Positions 10,894 to 22,342 of a stretch of 64,000 bases of DNA are shown here, piece after piece; within the stretch, counting starts at the first letter, position 1, and each line of letters starts with the position of its first letter. The DNA comes from Heliopora coerulea. Lineage: Eukaryota; Cnidaria; Anthozoa; Scleralcyonacea; Helioporidae. The notes under the pieces were generated by a model. That model was not told the origin of the DNA, ran no database searches, and saw nothing but the letters and a program-made list of their open reading frames with translations. The stretch covers positions 310,001 to 374,000 of the forward strand of contig JASJOG010000072.1 of the NCBI GenBank assembly GCA_030142905.1, given 5' to 3'. A program made the translations under genes and the position numbers.

Positions 10894-13800
10894 GCAGATA
10901 GGCAGATAGGCAGATAGGCAGATAGGCAGATAGGCAGATAGGCAGATAGGCAGATAGGTAGATAGCCAGATAGCCAGATAGCCAGATAGCCAGATAGGCA
11001 GATAGGTAGATAGGTAGATAGGTAGGTAGATAGGTAGATATAGTCTATTAAAGTTTGATCTACCATAACCAAGAATTTCCTTAAAACTTCACTCAAAAAT
11101 GCTACAATTCCTCTCATACCTTTGTTACAAGAATGCGCATCACTGACATCTTTAGAATTGATGAATCTGTATAATAAGAAAAAAAAGTACCCAACACAAA
11201 TCCTAAATGTGGCCTGCAACTTGCATTAGGTATCAGCAACTTTTGAAAACCCAGTATCATCTTCTAGTCATTCTGGCTTATAAATTTCACCCATATATTT
11301 TCCCATATATTTTCCCATATATTTTCCCATGTATAGGCTGTTCCATTCTTTCTTGGAGCTCTTGCATTGGAGTATATCATTGCATTAGCACAAGGTGCAG
11401 AAACCTTTCGAATCAATGATGGATTAAGTTCAATTTCTGCTGGATTCCTATTGCAGTTGACCAAGTGAGTTTTTGGAGATTTTTTTATGTGGCAGAGTTG
11501 ATTTCTCATGTAACATTCTTACAACACTTGTTTATGTATGGAAGCTTCTTGTATATTAATACATTAAAGTTTTGTTGACATTATTCTTAAGACTAACTTT
11601 GTGTATTCACCATTTCCAACCTTTAGACTTCTGTTTATACCTCTGGAACTAGTCATTCATTCATGGGTATATACCAACTGGAGGTTTGTTGACCTACCAT
11701 GGGATTCCCCACTAACATGGTGGATTGCATTTTTTGCAATAGATTTTGCTTACTATTGGTTTCATCGTGCAGCTCATGGTAAGTAGAACTTACCACAGAT
11801 TTACAATACAGTTCACTGTTATTACACCCAGACACATTTTCCCTTTCTCTATGGCATTCAACTTTTTATAGTAGCTGTGTTACATAGCTAGACCATTTAA
11901 CTCACAGATTTGCAATTTAAACCCTTTAATGATATCCAGGGCTGACCCCTTTGATGAGTAAAATTGGTAAAATACTAAAGTGTGTTCTTGCCCCTCTATG
12001 GGTTAAGCAACAATCAAAGGATTCAAAGCAATCATGAAAGCAGTCATGATTATCAAAGAAAAAACAAAGTGAATAGTTACAACTAAGCAGATATCTATGT
12101 TATATTTATCAGAAAAATGGTCCTAAAATAAGATTAAATTTCAAAGCCAGTGTTATTATTGTTATCTTTATTTGAAGTCAACACTGTAAGATTTGTCAAG
12201 TATAACTGGCTAAGGTCATGTTGTGATGGTGACTGATTGACCAAGTCATGCAGCTTTTTGGTTCCTAGTAAAATGATAACGAACATCCAGAGTGTAGCTG
12301 GCCTATTTAAAGGCATATGATGTGGAAATGCTTGTTTTCTATTAATTTCAGAATTGCAGCCATCAAGATTAGCCATAGTCAAAATCAACTTGGTTGAGAG
12401 AACTATTAAACACTATATAGGTGGAGGGTACTCGAAAGCTAAGAAACCCAGCTTTCATAAAATGTTAAGAATTGAATGCTGCACAGAAATAAAAGAAGAA
12501 CCAGGGTACACACAACAGTGAAATGCATCATAATAAGAAAACATTCATAGGCACAATTTAAATGTACAGAGTGTAGAAAATCATGGATGTCAGCAGGATT
12601 TCCTCAAAGAAGGAACAAACCATAAATAAGTATTTCTGGAGTGCAAAACTTTGTTTTGGTAGACTCTTGATCAGTAATATTCTGCATTTATACTTGCCTT
12701 AACAAATAATTTAGAGAAAATCAAATATCTCATCTGAAAAACTGCTGCAGTTTTTGAAGGGTTTATGTGAAAAAAAAAAATCCATTTAGGATCTTATAAT
12801 TTATTTTTATTTGATTTCAAAATGCAGATAAGTAAATGCAACATTGCCCTGCCCTACTAATACCCATGTAGAAAATATGTACATGTATTTTGAAACATCA
12901 ACTTGTATGATTCCATATTAAACTTGTGTTTTTGGAAGTCTTTGCTGGTTTCATTTTCAAAACTTACCTGATTGACATGAAATTGTGATCTTTTTTGTCA
13001 CTAAGTTGGGTTTCATGTGGACAGAAGTATTGAGACAAGAACTAATGTTTATTTTGATATTTTAGAGGTTAACTTCATATGGGCTAGTCATCAAGCACAC
13101 CACAGCTCTGAAGATTACAACCTAACAACAGCTTTAAGACAGTCTGTTTTCCAGCATTTTAACAGTGTGGTTTGTATATTTTAATTTTAATCTTAAGAAT
13201 GTGTTACTGCCGGATCTGTCATTCAGTATCCTAGTCTCAAGTTCATCTATTAATGCATTCCATCTGGCAGTGGACCAGCCAGTTGGTACATCTACATTCA
13301 TGAATATTGATCTGCTGGAATATCCATTAGTGTCTGCTTGTCTGTATGTAATTGTCATGATTCAGAATGGTTTGTAGCCCTGAAAACTTACCCTGTGGAT
13401 AACTCCTAACAATTAGTCAACAACATTATCCACACTTTTGAACAACCAAACTTTATTTTTTTCAATCACATGGGGAATTATTCATAGGAGAATTTATTGT
13501 CTAGCAGATAATGTTAAATTCAGCTGATTGTTGGTCTCAGTTTGTCTACCTTTCCTCCCATTCTCAATTCCTTCCACCTTTCATATTTTTTAATGAATGT
13601 CTTCATTTCATATTTCTCATCCATCTGGTGTCGGTGGTACAGAGTGGTACTGGCAGTACATTCATCTTTCACCTCTAAGACAAGGGTTCAACTCCAGTTC
13701 CATGCAGTTATCTGATTAAACTTACCTTGGTTACATTTAGGATGAGTGTCATTCAGTTTCACTTTACCAAGTAATGCAGGTTTTCTCCTGCTACTTGGGT

Positions 13801-16800
13801 TTCCTCCTCTTGTAACACTGGTGTCTTACTGCCTGTTCTTCTTCCAGCCAACATCCTGTCTTTAAGCCTGTTCACACTGGTGTATTTAACATACCCACCC
13901 TTTATGTGTTGTGTTACATGAGAAATTTACTTATATGTTAGATCAAGACACTTATTATGACTTATTAGAAGGGATCCACCCTCTAGACTTAGTCACAAAA
14001 AGTAACCCAGACCAACATGATGCCAATTAACTGGCTTTTCAGCCCTTTGAGCTCAGCTGTTGGCCCATCTTTGTCTGTTGGGTGTTGTTCCCACCATTCC
14101 AAGGATAATCCAGGCTATGCCACTGCCTTTTCAATAGTGGCATCACTAAGGGGGGCATAGGGGGCATGTGCCCTCCTAAAAATTTGTTGTACTCTCCCCC
14201 CAAATGAAATTTGTAGTTTCAAAAATTGTTATGGACTCCAGCAAACTGAAAACAGTAGGCTGAAACCAGTTATTTACTAGACTAAATTATCCTACATTGA
14301 GTATCATCCTAAGGTCTGTTTACACATGTGATTTTACAGGTTGCAATTCTCATCCTGGTGTATGTAATAAGCCCTTGACAGTTATGGATCAAGATATCCA
14401 CTTTTGATTTGTTCCAGTTTGTTCTTGATGCTCTCGTTAGTTTAATATGTACTACAAGGTGTCAGCATCGAGGCACAAAATTGCAAGTGTAAATGAACCT
14501 TTATAGCATAAATGAATAAGTGGATTCTGTACTGCAATTATTTATTGCTCCCCTAATTTTTCCTGATAAGTGGTGTGCTCCCCCAAGTTTGAAGCTTTTC
14601 AAATGTCATTCTGCTTGTCTCAGGGTCAGACTGATTCAAATCCATATTTAGTCATCATAAACAGTATAATTATAATAATCATCATATATAATTATCATCA
14701 TATACAATTATCATCATATGTAATCATCATATATAATTCTGATAATCATATATAATGTGTTTTGGGGTCAGATTAATTCAAATCCATGTATAATCATCAT
14801 ATAACATTTATAATATGATTGAACTTCATTTCTCTACCTAGTTTGTCTATTTCCCTCTTGGATTTTTCCTTCCACCATCAGTATTTTTTGTTCATGTTCA
14901 GTTCAACATCTTGTACCAGTTTTGGATCCATACTGAGGTGAGTCAAAATTAAAACAAAACCTGTAACTACATTTTGTAGATTTTCAACTTCATCTCATGG
15001 TTTCAGTGAATGACCTAGCATTAGAAATTAACCCATTGAAGGACAAGGGCACACTTTAGTATTTTACTCTGGCTGATGCCTGGTGTTTTTACTTGTCAAG
15101 TGAATGAGCCCTACTTTAACAAGTTAAAGAAAGAGACATATAATTTTCATTATAAATCAAGTCTACTTTTGGTTCTTCTCATTTTTATTATGCAAAGTTA
15201 TTCCTAGATTATTAAATCTCTTGGCCCACTGGAATATATCATCAATTCTCCAAGTCACCACAGGGTCCACCATGGTATGTATGTATAAGATGGCAACCAT
15301 TAATTGTAGTCTAATTATTGTTGCTGGAATAGAAGGAGGGGGTTGGGGGTTGGGGGATTGGGGGGTTGGGGATGTAACTCTGCCCTTTTTGTGGGAAATC
15401 TTTTATGTGACCTTTTTGTGACAGCTTTTTACCCTCGTTCCCCAAAGCCACGTAGATCTACTTCACTTGCAATGATGAAAATTTCCCTGATGGTGCCTTG
15501 ATACTACCATCTGACCTATGTTCTTCAAAATTTCTTGTTCCACCACTGGAATACCTTTCTGTCTTAATTTCTTTAATTTCTTTGTTTTTACGGACAAACC
15601 GAAATTTTTCACGATTTCTAGGGAGGAATCCTTACTGCATCGACAAGAATTACGGTCAGTTACGTTACGTTTTATTACTCTGACCATATGGTTTGTTCGA
15701 TTTTCTTTCTTCCCGAAATTGAAACTAATATAGTAAAAAATGTTTGGTTGATTTCACGACAATTTGGCGACAGGCGATATTCGTCAGTTCATGAGGTGCT
15801 AGCAAGTCGTGTCAGCCCTTGTATAAAATTTCTAATAATATTATTGAACTTTTTCTTTCACGTATATTTGATCTGCAGGCGGAACCCTTATCATCTGGGA
15901 TCGTCTATTTGGTAAGACTTAAAGTCATAAATACATTAAAAAGAACCAAATAGGTGACCAGAAATAGACTATATTAACCTTTCCTGCGTGAAATTTTCCC
16001 CTTTCCTTTGTTCCCTTATTTGCTTTTTTGCTTTGTTCTTTCATTCGTTCTGACAAGTGTAACAAATCAGGCGGAAACGGGTTGGAAAAACTGAAACGCC
16101 TCGTGGTGAACATTTCCTTCAACTACACGCTAAAACCGCGGCAAAACACATCACTTGTAATAAATCTCAACGAGCGTTTTTGAGAGTTTTTTTCCTACAG
16201 CCGATATCAAGATGCGTTCGCAATCCAGTCTGTCGAGTACGAGATCTCCATACCTTGATATGTTGATATTTTGAGATCTCCTCCGTGCAAACACACTCTC
16301 GCAGTTTGTGTCGCGTGCAAGCCGACCAAACGACGTTGTTCCACGTGAATCGTTCAGTTACGTCCGAAAATATTCCTTTGTTTCTGCTAAATTAAGTTGG
16401 AGACCATTTGAAGTGTTTACCTCAACATGATCTTTTTGGATCAGTAAACGGAGGTCGCTTAGCCATCCGTTTCAGTGGTGGCGCCTAGAATTCCCCGACG
16501 CAGGGGCTAACGTTCCCGACAGAGGGGCCAAAGCAGAGGGGTGGGACCACGACCTCTTTATAATTTCCTGATTTGAATGTCTAAAACACCAAGTTATTTT
16601 TCGCAAGAATAATCGCAACAACTGACTAGAAGCACTTTAGTTTTGGATTTGACATGAAGAAGAGTCTATTATCTTTCTTGGTTAAATCTGTAACGAACAT
16701 TCATAGTTTGTACAATATATAAATGTGTTATCATCTGTGTAATTCCCCGATAAATTGTTACTTTCCCCCGGCAGGGTAGCTAAGATTACCCGATAGAGGG

Positions 16801-19800
16801 GCTGTAGTCTCCCCTGCCTCCTCTGGCGCCACCCTTGATCTGTTTCATTGAGACAAGGCCAACGAAAATGACCGCGGAAGGTTTTCTTTCGTTCGATAAG
16901 AATACATAAATTCGGACTTGCCATGCTCAAAAGTTGAAGAGAAGTTTCGTATTTTGCACGTCATATGGATGTTTTGGCGTATGGACTTGCCGTACTCTGC
17001 AAACTTGTTCGCACTAGAAGTGAGAAAGGGGCTCTTTGAGACTTGGAAGAAGGTTAATAACTCCGTGGAGGTTATTAATAGTTTCACGGCAGGTTTGGTA
17101 TTGCTAGCTGGCTCTTCAACGTAATAAGTTGATTCAAAGTTGGCAATAGGGACCTTAAGATATACGATGTCAACTTGAACTATGGCGTCCTTTAAAATTT
17201 CGACATTTAAAAAAACCACGGTTTTATTGACCACCGTGGTTGTTACTTGTGGCTTGTTTTATGGCTCCTAAAACGCTCCAGTTATCCTAAAACGATCCAG
17301 TTATCCTAAAACGACTGTAGTCTTGGGTTGAATTCAATCTAAAGTAACAGCTTTTTTCACTCGTGGAGTTGTCGTCGTCCTTAACACGTGAAAATGATCT
17401 GGGTGACGTTGTATGCAGATCGACGACGGTGTTGAGAATGCTCTGCAGAATAAAAATTGCTCATTCTCTTTGTTTTGTATGAGGAATTCTTTTGTTTCGA
17501 AAGACGCGTCGTTGAAGTTGACGTCGTAGATCTAATAACAAGTATTAGATCTAATAACAAGTATGTAGATCAGCGTATAATAAGATCTAATAACGAGTAT
17601 GTAGATCTAATAACAAGTATTCGACAACTTGGTTAATGCGCAGGGTTGCAGGCTCGGTTGCCAGACGAAAGCCAAAGAATTGCATTTTTCGCAACTGGTA
17701 CCGGTTTAGTTTTAAAATGCATGATTCTGACACTCGAAAATTGACTTTCACTTACTTGGTGCATTGTGAATTTATTTCTAATATATTTTTAATGTACTTA
17801 TAAAAAGGAACTTTTCAAGAAGAGACTGACGAAAAAGTTGTCTATGGCTTGGTCCATCCGCTCAATACATGGAATCCCGTTTGGGTTCAGGTACTGAGAT
17901 GTCTATGGTTAACTACAGCTGTCTTCGTTACTTGATCTTCTTCAAATACCTGTTCAAAAGTCCTATTTGCAATTCTATGTGAAATTGTTGTTTTAGACAT
18001 GCCATTTCGTTCACATTGCCAAGACATTTTGGAGCGTGGAAGGAATAAAGAACAAGGTACAGACTGACAGGAGGGGAGAGCAAACACAGTGGGGTTGGAA
18101 CCACTCTAAACTGGAGCCTGGGGGATAAAGCAATGAGTACTATTGATGCCCAGGGGCAGACGTAACTTTTGGTACCCCTTGCGTCATTGCTAACTTGAAC
18201 TAGAACAAATAAAACGATGCCAAAGATGGTGTGGCAATATTTTGGGGGATAAAATTGTAAAAACATTTTTGCAACGATTTTGTGTGTTTTATGTGTTTAT
18301 ATAAATAAAACAATTCACGTCAAAATTTGCTGCTTCCTAATGGGGTTGGAACCACTCTAAACTGGAACCAGGGGGAGTAAAGTCGTGAGCACTATCGATG
18401 CCCAGGGGCAAACTTAACTTTTGGCGCTCCCTTCCCCCATTATATTGCTAATTTGAACCACAACACAAATGATGCCAAGGACGGATTGACAATATTTTAG
18501 GGGATAAAATTGTAATAGTGTTTTTGCAGTGTTTTTTTTATGATTGTTGTGTTTATTTCCGAGTCAATAGAAATTGCAATAAATTTTTAATAAAAACTGC
18601 GACCGTTTTAAAATACTTGTTTCAGACAACATAGGTGTCTGGGTGTGTACAAAGCTGGATGTTATACGGTAATGCATGAATATACATTTATTTATTTATT
18701 TATTTACAATTATCTTATTTTTGTGTTTACGTAAATAAAACAAATTCAGGTCAAAATTTGGTGCTACCTAATTTGGAAGGCTGGGGCCAATTCCTCCCCT
18801 CTACTCCCCTCGTCTACTCACCCCCGTAGCGCCATTAAACGCAGTGCTTTTGTGCTTTTCTCTTTGCAGGTTTCTGTCTTCCTTAAAGGACCTGGATGGA
18901 CACCTGGCGCACCTCGTCTTGGTGATCCTGCTGATATTCCAGAGGTTTGTCGGCAATAGCGTAGGAAGCAAGTGTGGGTTGGGGGGTAAAACCCTTCTGA
19001 GGCACCTTTGCGCATGGAAAGGGCACCCTAAAAATAGATAACATATGTCATACCAGTTCTTTTGACATGAAGTTTACATTTTAGTGAAACTAGTAATTAA
19101 CACCAGTATTAAGACTAAATTACAAAAAGTTGAAATTTCCAACAATATCTGAGTAATGTCTCTGTCTCGTTCAGTATGCTTTTTTTTCATGTTCTTATAT
19201 ATCTTTTAATTTGTAAACCCAAGCAAGAAGGCACAAACTGATGTGTTACACTTTGTTATAAAAAGGCATTACTTTTTTCTTTGAAAAAGGCACTTTTCAT
19301 GCTTAAAAAGGGGACTTTCTGTGGTTTCCAAAAGGTTTGGGGCACGTGCCCCCAATGCCCCCCCTCGGTTCCGACGCCTATGTTTGTCGGTTTTTGTGTC
19401 TCGTTTCTTACTCCCGTATTGGTTTCTAGAGTGGAAATGTCGTAGATGAGATGGGGGCTAGGGTAGGGAGCTGCTAGGGAGTGAATACTAATCAGGGTAA
19501 GCAGGTGGCATCCCTTACGGTACCAGAGAGGGGGGGTTCTGCAATAATGTTTTTAATGTACTGCTCTTGGTGATATTCATTTTGCTTTTATTCCAGATTG
19601 AGTACCCGGTTCAAAAGTATGACGCCAGGTTGCCCTTGTGGGGTAACATGTACACTCTGGTACATGGCGCGATCTTCCTGACTAGTTTCCAAGAACTTGT
19701 TTCCCGACATATGGTAATATTTTGTTCGGGATAAGGTGACAGTAGACCATGACAATAGCAATAACGGTTGGTAGTAATGGCAATAGCAACAGCAACAGCT

Positions 19801-21087
19801 ACAGTGAATTTGTATATTATTTATATATTTGTAGCTTGCAAATTGTCACAATCACGCACATATTAGTATGATTAAAAACACTTTTTCAACGACTTTCCTC
19901 CTTTACCGAGCCCCAGCTCGGCACATCGTGTCTATTCGAATCTAGCGCATCTCTAATTGTCATCGTTATTTTGGAAGTTACATACAAGTATATGACACTA
20001 AACTTTCACTGTATTTTATTGAGTTTGACTTAGGTTTTATGACTAAGTATTTGATTGAATAGAGCCGTTGTTATAACCGAAATTGTAGAGGTGGTAATGA
20101 AAGGAGCTCGAATATTTTAAGCAAACATGTTCTTGCTTTATTTCAGCATCTTAGCGAAGCAAACGTACTTGGAGCAGTTGTGATCATGATGTTCGCTATC
20201 ACGTCTTTTGGTTTGCTTATGGATAATAAGTAAGTAGGGATAAAGAACAAGGCAGCAGCAATTTGGTATCATACATTCCTGAAAGAGAAGTCAGCCACAA
20301 ATGAATTATCACCATTCCCGTCTTAAGTATTCTCCTGATGTGAAAGCTGATTGTTTGTTTTGGTTGACCTGCACTTTCGTTGCCAATATCGGCAGGTTTT
20401 TGCTAGAAATATTTGGAGTAGATTTGACAAGAAACGAATGAGATCTTGAAGAAGGCTTATCGAAAGATCTTACTATCAACAAATTGTTCTTGGTTGTTTT
20501 TAGACCTTAAAAACCTGACATGAACGACCTACCCCTTTTTACTCCAACGCCTGCAGAATACCTGCAGTTTTCTAAGGGAATTATTCAGATGGAACTACCT
20601 TCATGGAACTTGGCAACAATTTTTTATACGGAAGGAAAGAAGAACGGGTGTTACAGGATTTTTTTTCTGAGGAACTAGTTTGAAAAATGAACTGCCGGTA
20701 TGGTGGACAATCAAAAAGCTTCTTACTTACGTTTTTTTTCTTTCTTTAGGTGGTACGCTCCGTATCTGGAACTTCTTCGATGTTTTAGTTTTCTCGTAAT
20801 TGATTATGTGCTTTCCTCAAGACAAAGCTCCGATGGTGGTACGGTTTAAGAATTACATGTTGTTCTACTGACTGAAATGTCGTTTAAGTAGAAAATAAAG
20901 AAATAAAAACAACTTCACATACATATAATAAACTACGAACGTCTCTATTTTTGTTTTTTTTTTTGTATTTTTTTTAGTTCTGCCATCGCCTGTTGTTGAA
21001 GTAACCCGAGTCATTTACGCTGTCTCGGTCTTCATTTGGCTCCTGTTATGTTGTAGTTCAGAGAAGATAACGGCAAAAAAAGAGTAA
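9990..21087 (+). CDS. AGMO: Alkylglycerol monooxygenase (TMEM195)
   Basis: Tetrahydrobiopterin-dependent membrane enzyme of the ER that cleaves the ether bond of alkylglycerols and lyso-alkylphospholipids. Fifteen exons: 9990-10103, 11337-11464, 11627-11778, 13066-13169, 14842-14937, 15208-15274, 15622-15654, 15879-15911, 17808-17890, 17997-18056, 18870-18944, 19597-19713, 20147-20229, 20750-20838, 20978-21087. All phases join and give 447 residues (human protein about 445). The start [22 protein letters not shown] aligns with the family N-terminus. The fatty-acid-hydroxylase di-iron histidines are intact: H127xxxH131 (WFHRAAHE), H140xxHH144 (HQAHH) and HHRVHH at about 215-220. Hydrophobic helices flank this core and continue in the last four exons; the C-terminus ends in a lysine-rich tail. 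The exon at 17808 has an acceptor (TATAAAAAG) with almost no pyrimidine tract. Introns carry many repeats. Confidence 0.95.
10787..11045. repeat. GATA/GGCA(GATA) microsatellite
   Basis: About 260 bp of tetranucleotide repeats: a pure GATA block, then GGCA-GATA alternation, then GATAGCCA and GGTAGATA variants. It lies in AGMO intron 1. The long minus-strand frame across it (Tyr-Leu-Ser-Ile repeats) is an artefact. Confidence 0.95.
11289..11336 (+). repeat. 12-bp tandem repeat forming the AGMO exon 2 acceptor tract
   Basis: Three and a half copies of CCCATATATTTT run directly into CCCATGTATAG, the 3' splice site of AGMO exon 2. The repeat supplies the pyrimidine-containing tract next to the acceptor. 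Confidence 0.85.
13905..14125 (+). repeat. Dispersed repeat, copy 1 (see 54460)
   Basis: Shares blocks with 54460-54665 in the same orientation: TGTGTTG.GTTA/AAGAAATTT, CATATGTTAGAT, ACTTATTA.GA.GG, AACCCAGACCAA, and AATTAACTGGC.TTTCAGC. An interspersed element without recognised ends; located in an AGMO intron. Confidence 0.6.
14312..14503. mobile_element. Decayed MITE with GGTCTGTTTACAC ends
   Basis: The left end AAGGTCTGTTTACACATGTG is mirrored at the right by AAGTGTAAATGAACCTT. The termini recall the TTAA-type MITE at 6766 (GGCCCGTTCACACTG), suggesting a related but older element. Sits in an AGMO intron. Confidence 0.5.
16473..16837. mobile_element. hAT-like MITE, copy 2 of a local family
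   Basis: Terminal inverted repeats CAGTGGTGGCGCC and GGCGCCACCCTTG. The 8-bp target duplication is ATCCGTTT (16465-16472) versus ATCTGTTT (16838-16845), 7 of 8. Internal sequence (TTTTTCGCAAGAATAATCGC, ATTATCTTTCTTGG) is the reverse complement of the element at 4212-4559. Located in the AGMO intron 16 kb region, between exons at 15879 and 17808. Confidence 0.85.
17265..17316 (+). repeat. 20-bp tandem repeat
   Basis: Three units of CCTAAAACGATCCAGTTAT, the first and last diverged. AGMO intron. Confidence 0.75.
17527..17622 (+). repeat. Tandem GTAGATCTAATAACAAGTAT repeat
   Basis: Four units of about 20-24 bp, each containing the palindrome AGATCT. AGMO intron. Confidence 0.8.
17635..17755 (+). 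mobile_element. SINE-like element with decayed tRNA head, copy 1
   Basis: The 3' portion (TTGCATTTTTCGCAACTGGT, ACCGGTT, TTTTAAAA, GACACTCGA) matches the body that follows the tRNA-like head at 36666. The short hairpin TTGC-ATTTTTC-GCAA is shared. The head region here retains only weak B-box similarity. AGMO intron. Confidence 0.6.
18091..18780 (+). repeat. About 251-bp tandem duplication plus partial third copy
   Basis: GGGGTTGGAACCACTCTAAA begins units at 18091 and 18342. Both continue through GATGCCCAGGGGCA, GATGCCAA, ACAATATTTTAGGGGATAAA and a TATAAATAAAACAA-type end. The terminal segment (AAATAAAACAAATTCAGGTC) recurs at about 18735, implying a third, mostly deleted unit. Entirely within an AGMO intron. 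Confidence 0.85.
18954..19382. mobile_element. hAT-like MITE inserted at an AGMO 5' splice site
   Basis: A perfect 8-bp duplication TTTGTCGG at 18946-18953 and 19383-19390 brackets a 429-bp element. Its ends are CAATAGCGTAGGAAGCAAG and CTCGGTTCCGACGCCTATG (imperfect inverted repeats), with G-rich and C-rich subterminal runs. The left duplication covers intron positions +2 to +9 of the donor after exon 18870-18944. Confidence 0.85.
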
Positions 21088-22327
21088 CCTCACTTTCGTC
21101 AGTGGTATCCAGAGCCATAATCAGTATGCCAGTATGTCAGTATGCTGTGTAGGAAGTTCTTAAGACCAACATAGAGCGATGATTTTAGTAAAGCTTGAAT
21201 TTCCCCAAACTGGGATTTTTTGTAATTGGGCCATCTTTGATGATGTTGGTAGACGCAACGATGAAACGTATGATTTGTCTAAGGGCATAATTTATGATGT
21301 AAAAGTATTTCTAGAAACGTACACAATAGACAAAGTGAACCGCTGACAAGTATAAGATATACAAGGTGTGAACCAAAGATGAGGTAAGGTGATATTCAAT
21401 ACACCTCGAACGTGAATATCCACCTGGTTATGAGTTAATCATAATTCAAGATTTCCATCTAATGATCTGTGTTACCAACGAATGCATCTAAAGGTAACGG
21501 TTAGAGACAACTTCGTAGATACAAGCCTTCTAAGCCATAGAAATGGGCGTAAAAATTATGCAAAACAGGACGATCTGGTATCTGAAATATAACCAGTGAT
21601 TAAAAATTAGTTTCTTAAAATGTGTTCGTCTTTTATTAACGAGTTAGATGATTAATTTTATTCTATGTTTAATAATTAATAATGCAATTTAACCCTTAAA
21701 CGGTCAGTCAGTGACCTGTGTAAGGACACCAAGAACCAAAGAGCAAATGAGAGAACTAAGCGAAAACATCGAGAGAACACAAAGCAGAAGAAAATGAATC
21801 CAGTTTTAAGGGGTTAACCACACTGCTGAAGCCATTTGTGTTTGTTTTTAATTAATTGCCGTATTCTCGCGTGAATTACATTAGCCGAAACGTAGTTCTT
21901 ATATCCTTACTTTTCCTGGACTTTGAGGTTAATTTTACGAGAAAAGTCGAAAAATGAGGCAAAAATCCAACTTCGCTGCTACTTCGCCGCATACTTTGTT
22001 AGAATGCCAAAAAAATTTTGCGGCTTTTGCACGGACTATCATCGACATTCAAGGAACACTCACGGGTGGTGGCCTGTGGTTTTTTATTTTATGAACCATT
22101 AGAGAAAAAAATGACACATATTGTGCTGTGTAGCGTTATAAATTGTCTTCAAACGAAGTTCAAAATTTACATTTGTATCGCTCTTGTTTTTCTTTGATAA
22201 ATTTTGAAATTACTAAACGCGCGAAGATTGAGCAGTGCTAACCAGCTACCTCCCTCCAGCGTGTTTTTGCGTGATTGTCGCGTGGGATTCGATTACCGCG
22301 AAAGACCGCGAAATTTACGCTTTCAAA
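21088..22327. other. Intergenic region AGMO to URM1
   Basis: About 1.2 kb with no recognised exon or transposon. It should contain the AGMO 3' UTR and, at the right end, the URM1 promoter. I see no clear AATAAA assignable to AGMO. Confidence 0.5.
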
Positions 22328-22342
22328 ATGGCGGAAGGTTTA
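22318..22342 (+). promoter_or_regulatory. YY1-like and ETS-like motifs over the URM1 start codon
   Basis: TTTCAAAATGGCGGAAGG contains AAAATGGCGG, a YY1-type core, overlapped by CGGAAG, an ETS-family core. In animals these motifs mark TSS-proximal sequence of housekeeping genes, and a YY1 core often overlaps the start codon. No experimental TSS is available. Confidence 0.45.

Noticed and set aside
10734..11219. 161-codon minus-strand frame of Tyr-Leu-Ser-Ile repeats
   Set aside because: Translation of the GATA microsatellite in AGMO intron 1.
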